DNA of 64,000 nucleotides, taken from contig JARFJB010001945.1 in NCBI GenBank assembly GCA_036346205.1, positions 2,950,001 through 3,014,000 on the forward strand, read 5' to 3'. Below are positions 32,424 through 43,314 of this stretch, piece after piece. Positions within the stretch are counted from its first letter, which is position 1, and each line of letters starts with the position of its first letter. The notes beneath the pieces are model-generated. The model was not told where the DNA came from, ran no database searches, and was given only the letters and a program-made list of their open reading frames with translations. This stretch comes from Vesta saturnalis. Its lineage: Eukaryota > Arthropoda > Insecta > Coleoptera > Lampyridae. The translations under genes were made by a program, and so were the position numbers.

Positions 32424-32639
32424 AGATGTCTAAAGATGCATTGTGAGAGTTATTATTACTTTATTTCATGAAAAATCGTTAGAATCTATTTTAGAAAAAA
32501 ACCGTATTACAAATAATTTCCAAATTTGATAAACTATTGTTTTACTGTATCAAATTTTATTTTGATGCTCACTTTATTTGGGAAAAATTAAAAATGTACG
32601 TTTATATCCTAATAGTAAAAGAAGACCTTAAAGTTTTTC

Positions 32640-33180
32640 CACATTTCTTTTGCTATCTTTTGCGCTGTTATTTGTTTAGTCTACATGCAAAAAATTGGAA
32701 TTTTTGGGTAAAGGACTAAAGTGTTATAATTTAATCTTATGCGAAAGTTTCAACATTTCTTTCATGCTATCCATAACTTACTGTTCACTTTGTAAAGTAA
32801 CATTTTTCACATTTCTTTTTTTTTAGAAAATTTTGAAACTGCTATCTTTTGCGCTTTTATTTGTTTAGTCTACAGACAAAAATTCAGAATTTTTGGGTAA
32901 AGGATTATCGAGTTGTGATTTATTAAGCAATTAACATCGTTTACATAAAGGACAATTTTATTAATAAGTATAATTTTTCTCAAATTTTTTTTAGTTTTGA
33001 GAAAGATTTAAACTGCTACCTTTTGCGCTGTTATTTGTTTAGTCTACATGCAAAAAATTGGGGATTTTTAACTTAACGATTAAACTGCTATGATAAAAAG
33101 AGTATATTTATTTATCTTTAAACATTTCAAACACACATAAAATTGCTTACTTCTACATTTTTAAGATATATTCACCTTTT
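32640..33180 (-). repeat. Right arm: three ~180-bp units, inverted
   Basis: Reverse-complement copies of the left-arm core lie at about 32651-32690, 32839-32878 and 33014-33053, spaced about 188 and 175 bp. Flanks such as GATAAAAAGAGTATATTTAT at 33093 match the left arm beside 31290. Together the two arms could fold into a large hairpin with a loop of about 1.07 kb. Confidence 0.88.
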
Positions 33181-33484
33181 TCTTTGCAATATAAGTTTTA
33201 CAATGTCATTTCTTCCTACATAATTTGTATAATTTAATAAATCATGATAAGAAACTCGTTTAATATGAAAATTCAATTAAACCATATGGAAACTTATTTT
33301 AAATTGTCTTTTCACTTGTAATTTTCACTTTTTCTCCTTCTATGCCTACACACACTTTATTTTTTTTTCAAATGAATACTGTTGAAGTGCCTTTTCCTTA
33401 TGCAATATAACATGCATTACTGTAATTACTTATTTACTAAAGCGTCTTTCATACAAATTACAATGCACCTTTATTTCATACTTT

Positions 33485-33724
33485 TCATGGCACATTCACT
33501 CGAAGTTGCATCATTTTCTTTTTTAGCTCATACAGCTCTAAATCTATCTTCAATTTTTTTATTTCCTTGATTAACACCTCGAGTCTTTTCTTTCTCTCAT
33601 CAATACTTAATAATTCTTTTTTTCTTTCTCCTCTTATCATTCTTATTACTTTCACCATTTCTAGCAATAAAAACTTTACTGAATCATGCAATCCCGGAGA
33701 AGCCTTTTTATTATAAACATGCAT
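33485..33724 (-). CDS. Small coiled-coil Polinton protein next to right TIR
   Basis: A 79-residue ORF starts at the ATG at 33724 on the reverse strand, just inside the right TIR. Residues 25-75 are rich in Lys, Glu, Leu and Ile in heptad-like order (EVLIKEIKKLKIDLELYELKKKM), which predicts a basic coiled coil. Nothing identifies its function. Its position mirrors the small OB-like gene behind the left TIR. The composition could arise by chance in AT-rich DNA, so confidence is moderate. Confidence 0.4.
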   Translation of the reverse strand: MHVYNKKASPGLHDSVKFLLLEMVKVIRMIRGERKKELLSIDERKKRLEVLIKEIKKLKIDLELYELKKKMMQLRVNVP

Positions 33725-33896
33725 CCTTTCAAAACTGCTAACCTACTCAAAAAACTTTTAGATTTCTAACAATGATTACCATGCAACTTCTATTTTCAGC
33801 TTTGACCTTGACCAGCTTGAAAAATTTATATTTCCCACCGAAAAATTTTACCCTGAAAATTCTATTCTTAGATTTTCTATTTTATAGCTTTTCACC

Positions 33897-34175
33897 TTTT
33901 TATATTTCTAAGAAATATGACACCACCGTAGGTCAATAACCTTTGACCGCACTATAGACTTCTAAGAATTGTAATATGATGACATTGCAATTTCTATTTT
34001 TAGCTTCGACCTTGACAAATTTACCGCCAAAAATTAGGATGGTGACATTGCAATTTCGACCTCCTAACATTTCCCGCCAAAAGTTTGACCTTGAAGAAAT
34101 CCAAAAGCTTACATTTCTCACCACCAGAGGGCGAGTGACCTTGAACTGGTCCAGAACCGGCCCTTAATCACTACT
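33897..34175 (-). repeat. Polinton right terminal inverted repeat
   Basis: Reverse complement of 15407-15684 with few differences, ending CACTACT before the GACGTT duplication at 34176-34181. Confidence 0.95.
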
Positions 34176-34181
34176 GACGTT

Positions 34182-35830
34182 ACAAGTATCTAATCGCTCC
34201 TATGTTGAGGTTACTCCAGAAAAAGGTTAAATGGCATTGGGGAGAGGCGGAACAGCAAGGATTTGAACAAGCCAAAATGATATTTGTGAATATCGTAATT
34301 CTACCCTTTCTAGATTTTTCAAAACCCTTCTACTTACAGTCAGACAGCTCCGAGTTGGCCGTTGGTATTGAATTGCACCAACTTAGTGAAGAATGCGACC
34401 ATCAGGTCGTAGGGTTTGCTAGTCGAGTCCTTCACGGGTCAGAATTACTGTATACTGTCACAGAAAAGGAATTGTTGGGTATTATTTTCGGATTGAAGAA
34501 ATACCGTACGCTCATTCTAGCGTATCGTGTTGTAATTCGTACAGATCATTTTTCTTTAAAATCTCTTCACCATTGTTGACATCTGGATGATTGACCGTCG
34601 TGGAGGTCGTTGTATTTATCTCACTATGATTATACGATCAAACACATCAAGGGGCGTGGTAATGTGGTGGCGAGCACCCTATCTCGTTTTACGAAGGGTA
34701 TGCCCACTTAATACATAACGAGGCGAAAAACCCTATCGTAGCTCGCACTCGAGTTTCTGGCTTATGGTGCGACTATGAAAGAGAGTTTACAAATAGTATC
34801 TGTAAACAGCTGGGAAATATGTCTAAATTACAGAAGGAAGATTACTTATTATGCTCCTTATATCACTTCTATACCGTCGTCTTAGGGAAAACCCAGACCA
34901 CATTTGTAAATGATTTTAGTGTATAGGGATGCCTCAGAAAGCTGCCGGCGGGTATAGTCACAGATGTTATTGTGTCTACATCAATATTATGGTCATTTTG
35001 GCATGTCGAAGTTATTCGTTTTTATTTTCGTAAAGTCCGAGGAACCATTTTCAGAGTCATTCGAAGTTGTGATTTGTGTCAGAAAATTAAATCCCCTAAT
35101 AAAACATTAACTGGGCCGATTCAGGTAATTTCAGCCACGGCTCCGGGTGACTTGGTGTTTGTAGATTATTACGAACCTTTGCCAGAAGGGAGAGGCAAGG
35201 TTGCTTATATTTCTATGGTAATTGATTGTTTTTACAAATTTTTACGCCTCTACCCAGGGCTACAGCAAGGATTTCCGTAAAGTGCATACTTCAGTCTACT
35301 TTAGGTATATTCCTATCAAAACTATTTTATCGGACCATAGAACCCAATTCTCTGCGGGGTACTGGCAGAAATCACTTAAGAGTGGTGGAATTCGAGCCAC
35401 TTCTTCATACATCCGACACCCCGCATCTAACCTAGGTAGCGTGTTAATTAATCAGGATGTTCAGGGTCTACTGTCAAGATGCGCATTCTAGTTGGGGTAA
35501 TCAAGTGAAAGGTATAGAATGTCTATTTAATATCGTTCCCCATATGAACATTGGTTATCCACCTTATGGTATTGTGAATATTTCACGCCCGAGGGATCAT
35601 TTTATCATTTATCTGGGAAAAATGTTGGCCATCTCCGTCACCGAATTGCAGGTGGTGTTACGTCAGAATTTGGAGAAAAGTGCAAGAGTGCGTGTACGAA
35701 GTTTCAGACACCAAGGTGACCGTCTGTGTATTGACGACTACGTTTTACTTAAGGAAAGTAAAATTTCTGACGCCTCGAATAAACGAACATCAAAGTTTCT
35801 CCCTATATTCCGGCCTCTTTCGTATTATAG
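34182..35830 (+). pseudogene. gypsy RT end, RNase H and integrase
   Basis: Coding resumes right after the Polinton duplication. The RT connection region reads PMLRLLQKK-like sequence. RNase H follows, with LQSDSSELAVG (Asp), VTEKELLGIIFGLKKYR (Glu) and IRTDHFSLKSL (Asp) at 34202-34579. A zinc-binding-like CDLCQKIK is at about 35070. The integrase core shows VFVDYYEPLPEGRG (first D) and ILSDHRTQFSAGYW (second D). The expected catalytic Glu block near 35440 is lost by frameshift. The C-terminal part VRVRSFRHQGDRL..DDYVLLKES is readable to the foldback insertion. Stops and frameshifts are frequent, so it is inactive. Confidence 0.9.
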
Positions 35831-35831
35831 C

Positions 35832-36966
35832 AGTATAATGAGCCCACTTGGGGGCCAACGACACCCACCGTCGCGACGCCCGGGATTCGTGCAATCCGTC
35901 GGTACGCCCACGTGGCCGTGGCTATTCACCACTCCTATGGCTTCTTTTCGGGGGGGGGGTTTCAACCCCTACTTTGAATTTTCAGTCCCTTGATGGTATT
36001 TTTACCCCGAATTAGAGGGGGTGGGGTAGGCTCCTTTCCGGCAGCGATTTTCAACCCCTTGATGGAATTTTCAGCACCTTGACGCTATTTTCACCCTAAT
36101 TAAGGTTTTTTTGGCAGTTCATTCCCTGGAGGGTAGGCAAATGCGCACGCAGAGGGGCCAGGTGGGGGTTGCCATTAAAACTAGATCAGGCCCTTATGGA
36201 TTCATTAAGGCGGAGTTAATACTAGGCCACGCCCATTCCTTTTACCTGATTGGTTGTATGTGTCTTAAGGCGGGGCTAAGACTAGGACGCACCCATCCTT
36301 TTGCCTGATTGGTTGTGCTAGTGCCTGTCCCTCTGGTTTATAATAATTTCTACAAGTCCCGATCACGTCAAGTGGGGCTTTGCCCCACGAGCAAGTTGCG
36401 AAGCCCGAAACCTGTCTTACAAGTTAGCATTAGACCCCCTTATTAGAATATAAATTCAAATCTCCCGCTACAACCAATCAGCATGTAGAGGATTAATCCT
36501 CCAACCAGGGCACAATTGCTGAGTAGTGGGGCTAAGGACCAATTAGAAGCCTGAGGGGCGGGCACTAGCAAAGCAATCAGGTGAAAGGATGGGTGTGGCC
36601 TAATCTTAGCTGCGCCTTAATGTAGCCATAAGGGCTTTATTTAGTCTTAGTGGTAACCCCCCACCCTTCGTTCGCATTTGCCTACACTCCAGGGGCCAAA
36701 CTTCTAAAAAGGCCTTAATTATGGTGAAAATACCGTAAAGGGGTTGAAAATTACATCAAGGGGTTGAAAATCGCCCCCGAAAAGAATCCGAAGACGACCC
36801 CCACCCAAAAGGTATCTAATTAGGCGTAAAAATGTCTTCAAGGGGTGATAATACCATCAAGGGGTTGAAAATTCAGACTAGGGGTTAAAAAACGCGCCCG
36901 AAAAAAAGACGAATCTCGGTAGTCGCAACAACAGGCATCGTTGATCCTCAGGTGGGCTCATTCTAC
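35832..36966. mobile_element. 1.1-kb non-coding foldback element (small relative of the PolB foldback)
   Basis: TTATAGC directly repeats at both borders (35825-35831 and 36967-36973). The ends GTATAATGAGCCCAC and its inverted partner GTAGAATGAGCCCAC form the tips of long inverted arms (about 35832-36345 and 36546-36966) around a central 200 bp. Inside the arms, modules such as TTTTCAACCCCTTGATGG recur. The gypsy integrase frame is interrupted here and resumes after it. It has no coding capacity. The ends and modules resemble those of the 10.9 kb element at 40325-51202. Confidence 0.85.
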
Positions 36967-36973
36967 TTATAGC

Positions 36974-37065
36974 TAAACCCTACTCGAACGTTTATCGTAT
37001 GTTGGATGAAGAGATGGTTTCTATAAAGTGGAATTACAATATTACTAACCTGAAGTTTTGTCATA
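36974..37065 (+). pseudogene. gypsy integrase C-terminal tail
   Basis: After the foldback element the frame reads DEEMVSIKWNYNITNLKF, the usual end of gypsy integrases before the 3' LTR, and stops soon after. This confirms that the foldback element inserted in the integrase gene. Confidence 0.65.
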
Positions 37066-37069
37066 GGCC

Positions 37070-40000
37070 CGAACCCTAGGAGTATCGACAGCTGTGCCCT
37101 AGTCACCTTGTGCGGACAAAAAATAAGTAGAAACCTGGTTATATGTACCCATTCATTATTTTTTCCTTTTCTTTATTTGTTATTCATATTAATTTCTGCA
37201 TGCATTCTTTAGTCATATTCTCTAATTGTTTAGTGAACATGTTGTCTAAGTGGACGTTTACCTTATCTAGTTAAGCTGGTTACTAATTGAGTTTAGTTTT
37301 AGTACTATAATTCATAGCGGAAGATAGCGAAAGATCATGATCCGGAGTAAACGATGTTGAAAACTCTCCGAATGTTCCCGGACGGACATCTTCGTGTTTT
37401 CAAAGGGGCGTTCTGTAGGTAGCGGACCGAGATAATGTTATTATTGTAATAAAAATTTTCCAATCGCAATTTGTTACCGCGAAAGAAAAGATAATTGATG
37501 AGTTTTAATATCTTGGTAGTAAGCCGTAATTTGATCATTTTTTCGGGATATTTTATTTTATATAACTGGTAAAGTGTTGAAAATAAAAAGAAAAACACAT
37601 GTTGGGGTAGAAAACAGGTGTTCGCTCGCAACTGTCTTTACCAAAAGACCGTGATGAATCTAACGTCGCGTTAGTAATTAATTTCATCGGAACATATGGC
37701 AAATCAAAAGGCGTCTATGTTTGTTGCTTTGAAATTCGAAACCTATATATCGGGTTTGCTACGGACGAGTGCATATTCTAAAATTTAATACTTCTGTTAG
37801 TAGTAAATATGAAAATAATCCCAAGTAATATTTCTTGTTTTTTTTATAACTTTTAAAAACGTGGGTGAATTTGGGAGTAAAATCAGGGAGTTGCAGTTAT
37901 CGTTTCGATTCAGTCGGATCGTTCCGATTGTTTGATAACAAACCATCATTGTAAACCGTTGTGGCTATAAAGATCTTATCGTGTCCATTTGATTAAAACT
38001 AAAAAACGCGAATTTGCCTTTCTCTTTTTTGTTCGTTTTAATACAAGTTTTTCATAAAACTAAAGTGGTCGGGTAAACAAAAGTATCGTAAGGTTTGAGG
38101 TTTTAATCCGCGAAGTAACATATCTTTAAATAATTGCCACCGCGTCGTGTTTAAACTGCGTATCTTAATCCGTTGCGTTTGTGACTAAGTGGTTAAGTAA
38201 AGGATTATATTCAAGTGTAAGTAGGTATTTGAATGTAGATTAAAGCTCGTAGCAAGCAATTAAATAAGCCTATATAACCTATTAAACTCAATTATTACCT
38301 TGCAAGAAGTTCTTATTTAATTACCACGAGGTAGTGAACTGTACAGAATTGTCATTTGGTAACGAAGGGTAGGAATTGAATTACCAATACGTCATCTCGC
38401 AAGCACGCTCATTAATTTGAAGTCTGTTATAGTAAAAGGACTCCGCGTCAGACAGTACAGTGTCTCCGCTCTCATTGCTTGTATGAGTTGGCATTGTTGA
38501 CTATTTACTAAAATTTTTGCTCGTGTAGAGAATATAGGCGTGGCCAAATGTGATACGGTAAACTCCAGTTAATTGTTATAAACGATACAGGGGTTTCAGA
38601 CACGGGTCCAGATGACATTAAAACCACCTACAATTCCACCTTTACTGTTAAACTAACCCATTCTTATTGTTTTGTATAGATGAACCTGTAAGCTGAGAAA
38701 GGGGTGCTGTAGCTTCTTTTGCATCTTGCTTACGGGTAGCTTATTGGTCACTTCGTTATGATTTATTTGCACCTTACCCTTGAAAGGTTTTGATTTAATG
38801 ATTTTTTGTCTACGAACTGATTTCTTTATATATGTAATTATACGTATATACAATCCACGATTATTGATAATTACTAGATGATGCTGATGAAGGGTTTAAA
38901 ATCACGGACCGTGCACAATGAGACATCAGGTAAGTCTGAGACTCAAACAAACACGGGGGGAGGGGGCGGCAAATAAGGAGGCTTCTGTCAACTTGCCCTG
39001 GCAGGAGTGAAGTAGGAAGGGGGTCCGGAATTGGTCATAAGAGCGTAAGATCGTATATACCTAAAAGCATTGGAGATCACAAAGAGGCGACGGTTATGCC
39101 ACAAATGCACAAGAAAGTTAACCATGACGGTAGAAAGCCAAAAACATGTACAAAAACAAAATGACGAATAAGTCAAGAAGGCAAGTCTAAGGGCCAATTA
39201 GAAGACAGAAAGTAAAAGTTGGCGTGGCCATGCGTTCTTTTAATCCTAAAGTCATTTGATTAAAAATTATTGTCCCATATCTACTTTAGACATACCACGA
39301 TTAAGCATGTAGTGTATTAATTTTGTTTGTCATTAAAAACTTCCAGAAGTTATTTTGATTCACTCTTAGAAAACGTAAGATGTGATTATTTTAATTTTCT
39401 GGACATTTTTTGTTAAAGTATTAAGCGTGACTTAATGTATCTGTAATTATAACAGATATGTAGCAAATGTCTTATTTAGAATAAAAGTATTCACTTTTAT
39501 CATAATTTCGATTAGCGTTTAGATTTTTATGAACAGATGAAGATAAACTTTATTGTACGATATGAAATCGACAGATATTTTGGAGCAAATTCAATTAAGG
39601 AATCGTTCTGCTACTGACATAAAATTTATCTAACCGTAGCAAAGTATTTCTTTGAGATTAAAGGCAACAATTTGTATACTTGTATAGACGTTCTTTGTAA
39701 AAATCAAGGTTTTAAATTTAAATTTAATACAAAATAACTGATTCGTCTTTGAAGAAGTTATAAAATAAAGGCAAACAAAGTTATTGGATAAAAATATAAA
39801 CGAAATTTGCTTTGGTTAATTTTACTTGATTGCTTGCTTGATATATTTTTAGATATTAAAACATACTTCTGTAAACGGATAACTAAATGGTAAAATAAAA
39901 AGGCGATATCTTACCTTAGTAAAATTGCGTATTACCTTTTTCAAGACTACGCACAGCTTAATTTATTGTTTGATATATAAGTTTTGATAGTCGGGCACAA

Positions 40001-40316
40001 ATTCACCTTGAACAATGTTTAGATACTTAAAAAAAGTTGTAAAAGTCGAGAAACTTCAAAGTATTTGGTTTACTTGACTGATGTGTGTAAGGCTGAGGAA
40101 AATAGTGCTTTATGTTATGTCATTACCCTTTTAGCACTTTGCAACAAAAAGTTGTTAGTTTTATCCATTTATTGGTAACACAATTCAAATTCGCTTACTT
40201 ACGGTATAATTCAGCGTAACCGGATTTTATACACTTTCACGTGAATAAAGTCTGTAATCATTTTCAATACGAACTATGATCATGAAATTATCGTTACTGT
40301 ATGCAATCCTGTGAAC
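37070..40316. other. Stretch without a recognisable gene; gypsy 3' LTR expected at its start
   Basis: No gene is recognisable. The first few hundred bases should hold the 3' LTR of the gypsy element, but no partner was found upstream of gag. A less AT-rich patch at 38880-39240 contains a G run (GGGGGGAGGGGGCGG) and may be an unidentified repeat. The rest is AT-rich. Confidence 0.5.
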
Positions 40317-41090
40317 TGGTATAAGTAAAATGGGGACAGCTGGGGTATAACGACGCCCGGTGTACCGACGCCTGACGTCTGAACTTCGTGCATCCGGCGA
40401 GGGGTGTCGGCTGTTTTCGGCGAACATTCACTCGGAGGCCCTGCCCATTACCACCCCTTCTTTGACGGTTCATTTCGATTGTTGTTTTCAAACCCTTGAC
40501 GGAATTGTCAACCCCTTGATGTCGTTTTAACCCTAATAGAGGCCCTCTGACAGTATTAAAAACCTTTTTGTCAGTCCACCCCCTGGGTTTAGCGAGTGCG
40601 GTTGGTCCAGACACATCTTGGTTCATCTTAATTCAGCATCCTGAGCCTTTTTGGCACTCCCACCCCGGTATCTTAGTTCATCTTGACGTCAGAATGATCT
40701 GCCTACGCTTTTATCAATCAAACCAAATACATAAACAGATTTTTAATTACATCTCAATTTAAAGGGCAAACTAATATAGAATTCAAGGCGTTGATCAGAA
40801 ACCGTGTTCTATCAAAAAACAAATACCTTCGACTGTGGGTTCACAATAGGACGAATTCATTTTTATGTTATTGATGGAATCAGAGCTTATTGTAGCCTAT
40901 GTACCCCATTACACAACCATGAAACTGCACTCTAAGGATGTGACGAACGGGTGAACGGCTTAGACCTGGATGAAATGGTACTGATCCAATAAACCACTTG
41001 AATTTTCAACATGAAACCTACTGAACACTGTAATTGGGGCAGACAAAAAGCCGTGCAAAGCAATGTGTTTCTAATAATAAGATAAGATTA

Positions 41091-41372
<282 letters not shown>

Positions 41373-41639
41373 ATCCATTTGTACTACCAATCGAAATTAA
41401 CGTGCGTCACTATTGTCGACTTTTGCATACTGCGATAAAAACAATTAAACTAGTAAAAAAGTACATAACAAAAGAGTTTTACCCGGCATCATGTATTATA
41501 ATCTAATAATAAGATCACTGGGTTAAAATATAAGTAAAAGGGAAATGGATTCAGGGATGGTTACGTGGCTTACGAAGGAGATTTTTAAAGCTACAAACTA
41601 AAACTGAGACAAGACCGTAAAGCTACGTGCGATCCACGT

Positions 41640-42120
41640 AACCGTAAGGAAGCGTGTCATAACTATCCTTTCTGCGACGTTTACTGCACTGTACCTGGTA
41701 AATTTTGCGCTCTGGTTTTGATACAACTAACAATTTTACAGTTAATTTGTGCGAATACCGGTTCGATAACATCCAACACTAGTGACTTTAGTGTATAGAA
41801 ATTAACCGCCAGGGAATTTCTATAGTTTAGCCTGATTCCCTTAGCTTTACACACTATGATGTATTCATTTTTACGTGTAGTGAACACCTTGTACGTATAA
41901 TTCTTAGGACCAGCATTCACGAAATCCGTGATTCTACGACTGACTCCGTAGGTGTCCACCACATCAGTAATATCACCCAGGAATTGACAGACCTACTAAC
42001 CGGGACTTTGCGTAAAAATCACGGAATCTCTATCAAAGTACAGTACAATTTACGACCATAACGTCCTCGTTAACGTTTAAAGTGGACTAGACCTCCTTGG
42101 AAGGATTGATCATAATTTTG
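41640..42120 (-). pseudogene. PolB C-terminal part, left arm copy
   Basis: The reverse strand reads LYFDRDSVIFT near 42030; this is polymerase motif C, where DTDS is changed to DRDS. YGVSRRITDFVNAGPKNYTYKVFTTRKNE..VCKAKGIRLNYRNS follows at 41770-41960, the typical post-motif-C region of DNA_pol_B_2 family polymerases. It corresponds to 49630-50060 in the right arm. A segment just before motif C is deleted relative to the right arm. The preceding part of the same gene copy continues at 46757 after the inserted DNA. Confidence 0.82.
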
Positions 42121-42629
42121 AAAAACTTGCAACGTGCTAAAACCGATTTCCGATCTTTTCGTATCAACTTTTATTCGAAAAATTACCTTTAGACTAAAGC
42201 TCACGCTTGTCGATTTATTGTTTACTCATCATTTGTTTCATTAACACAACTTATCTGAACTTTTGGCATATACTGTTTTACCTTTATAAATTACTTAAAC
42301 GTCCTATATAGATTACATTGCTTTTAGTTTCTCAAAAGTTCATACTAGAGCTATTTAGGTAATGTTCAGGGTTCTGATTAGTTTAAAAATAATTTACTTA
42401 CAGATATCTGTTACTTTGCTAAATTGTGTATTTAACATTTTAACAATAGTTTTGGTAACAATGAATATGACGACAACAAAATATTTGACTGAATAACGTG
42501 TTGAGTTCGCCATTTTGGGTGAAATTGAGCTTTCTTAAGAAAAATCTCTTTTCCCGTTTTAAATCGAGAGATATTTTCATAGTTTATGTATTTCCACATG
42601 TTTTTGAGGTACTAAATAACGCCATTGGG

Positions 42630-42632
<3 letters not shown>

Positions 42633-42692
<60 letters not shown>
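42633..42692. repeat. (TA)n microsatellite, left flank of rosa mariner
   Basis: A TA array of about 30 units abuts the left end of the rosa-type element. Confidence 0.93.
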
Positions 42693-42693
<1 letters not shown>

Positions 42694-42695
<2 letters not shown>

Positions 42696-43182
42696 GTGTC
42701 CCAAATTCACTTCTCTATAGAGTGATCTCGGCTCCTGTTATACTTACGGCAAAGGTTAAATGGGGAAAGTTTTAGAGGAAGCTTAGAGCATTCGATATCC
42801 GGTTTTAGATTTACGATCGGTCAATTGGTTTTGAAAATATCGGTGAAAAACCGAAAATGGCGGATTTCGTTTTTCACCAGTAAATCCGAAATGGTTAATT
42901 TGACAGCTATCACAATGTGAGATTATTCGGACAATTTTTTAAGACGAATAAGATGGCGTGTATGACAATCGTCTTCTTTTATCCCACAATCTGCCTCAAC
43001 TTTCGTTTTTGTTATGGCCGCCATATTGGATTTTTCGATTTTTGGAAAGAGCGCAATACTTCCAGTTCAGTGATGTCTCACAAGTGCATAAAAGATTAGA
43101 GTTTCATCGAAATATCACACTTTCTAAAGTTAGGTCTTATTTATTATTATTAGTAGGACATGATTTATTTGTCAGTAAAATT
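42694..43182 (+). repeat. rosa left terminal inverted repeat
   Basis: About 490 bp matching the reverse complement of 44506-44992 with roughly one difference per 15-20 bp, including CCGATCGTAAATCT-like and GATATTTCGATGAAAC-like blocks. Confidence 0.92.
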
Positions 43183-43314
43183 GGGTTTCATTTTTTCCAT
43201 ATAAGGTGGTTCTGACTTTGACGTTAAATAATTCAAAGTAGTGTTTTCATAAGTAGTACGCTTTTCTGTCATTAAAATCATAAACGTGACACAAATTGTA
43301 AAAGCCTGTTGAAA

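Larger units (their letters stand above)
30697..33484. other. Polinton non-coding region with inverted repeat arrays
   Basis: Nearly 2.8 kb without convincing genes, very AT-rich, and containing the repeat families listed separately. Short ORFs here are repeat-derived or AT-driven. A C-rich patch at about 32064-32105 (CCCCCTCCCCCACATCCCCTCC type) breaks the AT-rich pattern. Such a long gene-free tract inside a compact viral-type genome suggests a structural or replicative role, or decay of former genes. Confidence 0.6.
15407..34175. mobile_element. Polinton/Maverick element, complete, with 6-bp target duplication
   Basis: The element is 18,769 bp. It begins with AG and ends with CT, as Polintons do, and is bordered by the 6-bp direct repeat GACGTT (15401-15406 and 34176-34181). 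It has terminal inverted repeats of about 278 bp. It encodes all hallmark proteins: protein-primed PolB, RVE integrase, adenain-like protease, packaging ATPase, major and minor capsid proteins, plus accessory genes. Capsid and late-type genes read rightward and PolB leftward. Most genes carry one disabling lesion each, and a LINE sits in the integrase gene. The copy is inactive but almost complete. Elements of this kind are regarded as both transposons and endogenous virus-like entities. Confidence 0.97.
13380..37065 (+). mobile_element. Ty3/gypsy retrotransposon remnant, split by two later insertions
   Basis: Gag-like, RT, RNase H and integrase segments occur in the canonical order on the plus strand. 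The element is interrupted by the Polinton (15407-34175) and by a foldback element (35832-36966). Removing these leaves about 3.8 kb of gypsy sequence. The RT frame runs up to the Polinton left duplication and resumes just after the right one, which proves the nesting. Every segment has stops or frameshifts. LTRs could not be identified on either side, so the outer limits are approximate. Confidence 0.85.

Noticed and set aside
31139..33180. CRISPR-like repeat array
   Set aside because: Units are about 180 bp, inverted between arms, and lack uniform short repeats and spacers; the context is eukaryotic.
37335..37631. 98-aa minus-strand ORF after the gypsy element
   Set aside because: Low-complexity Lys/Leu/Phe composition expected by chance, located where an LTR or flank would be.
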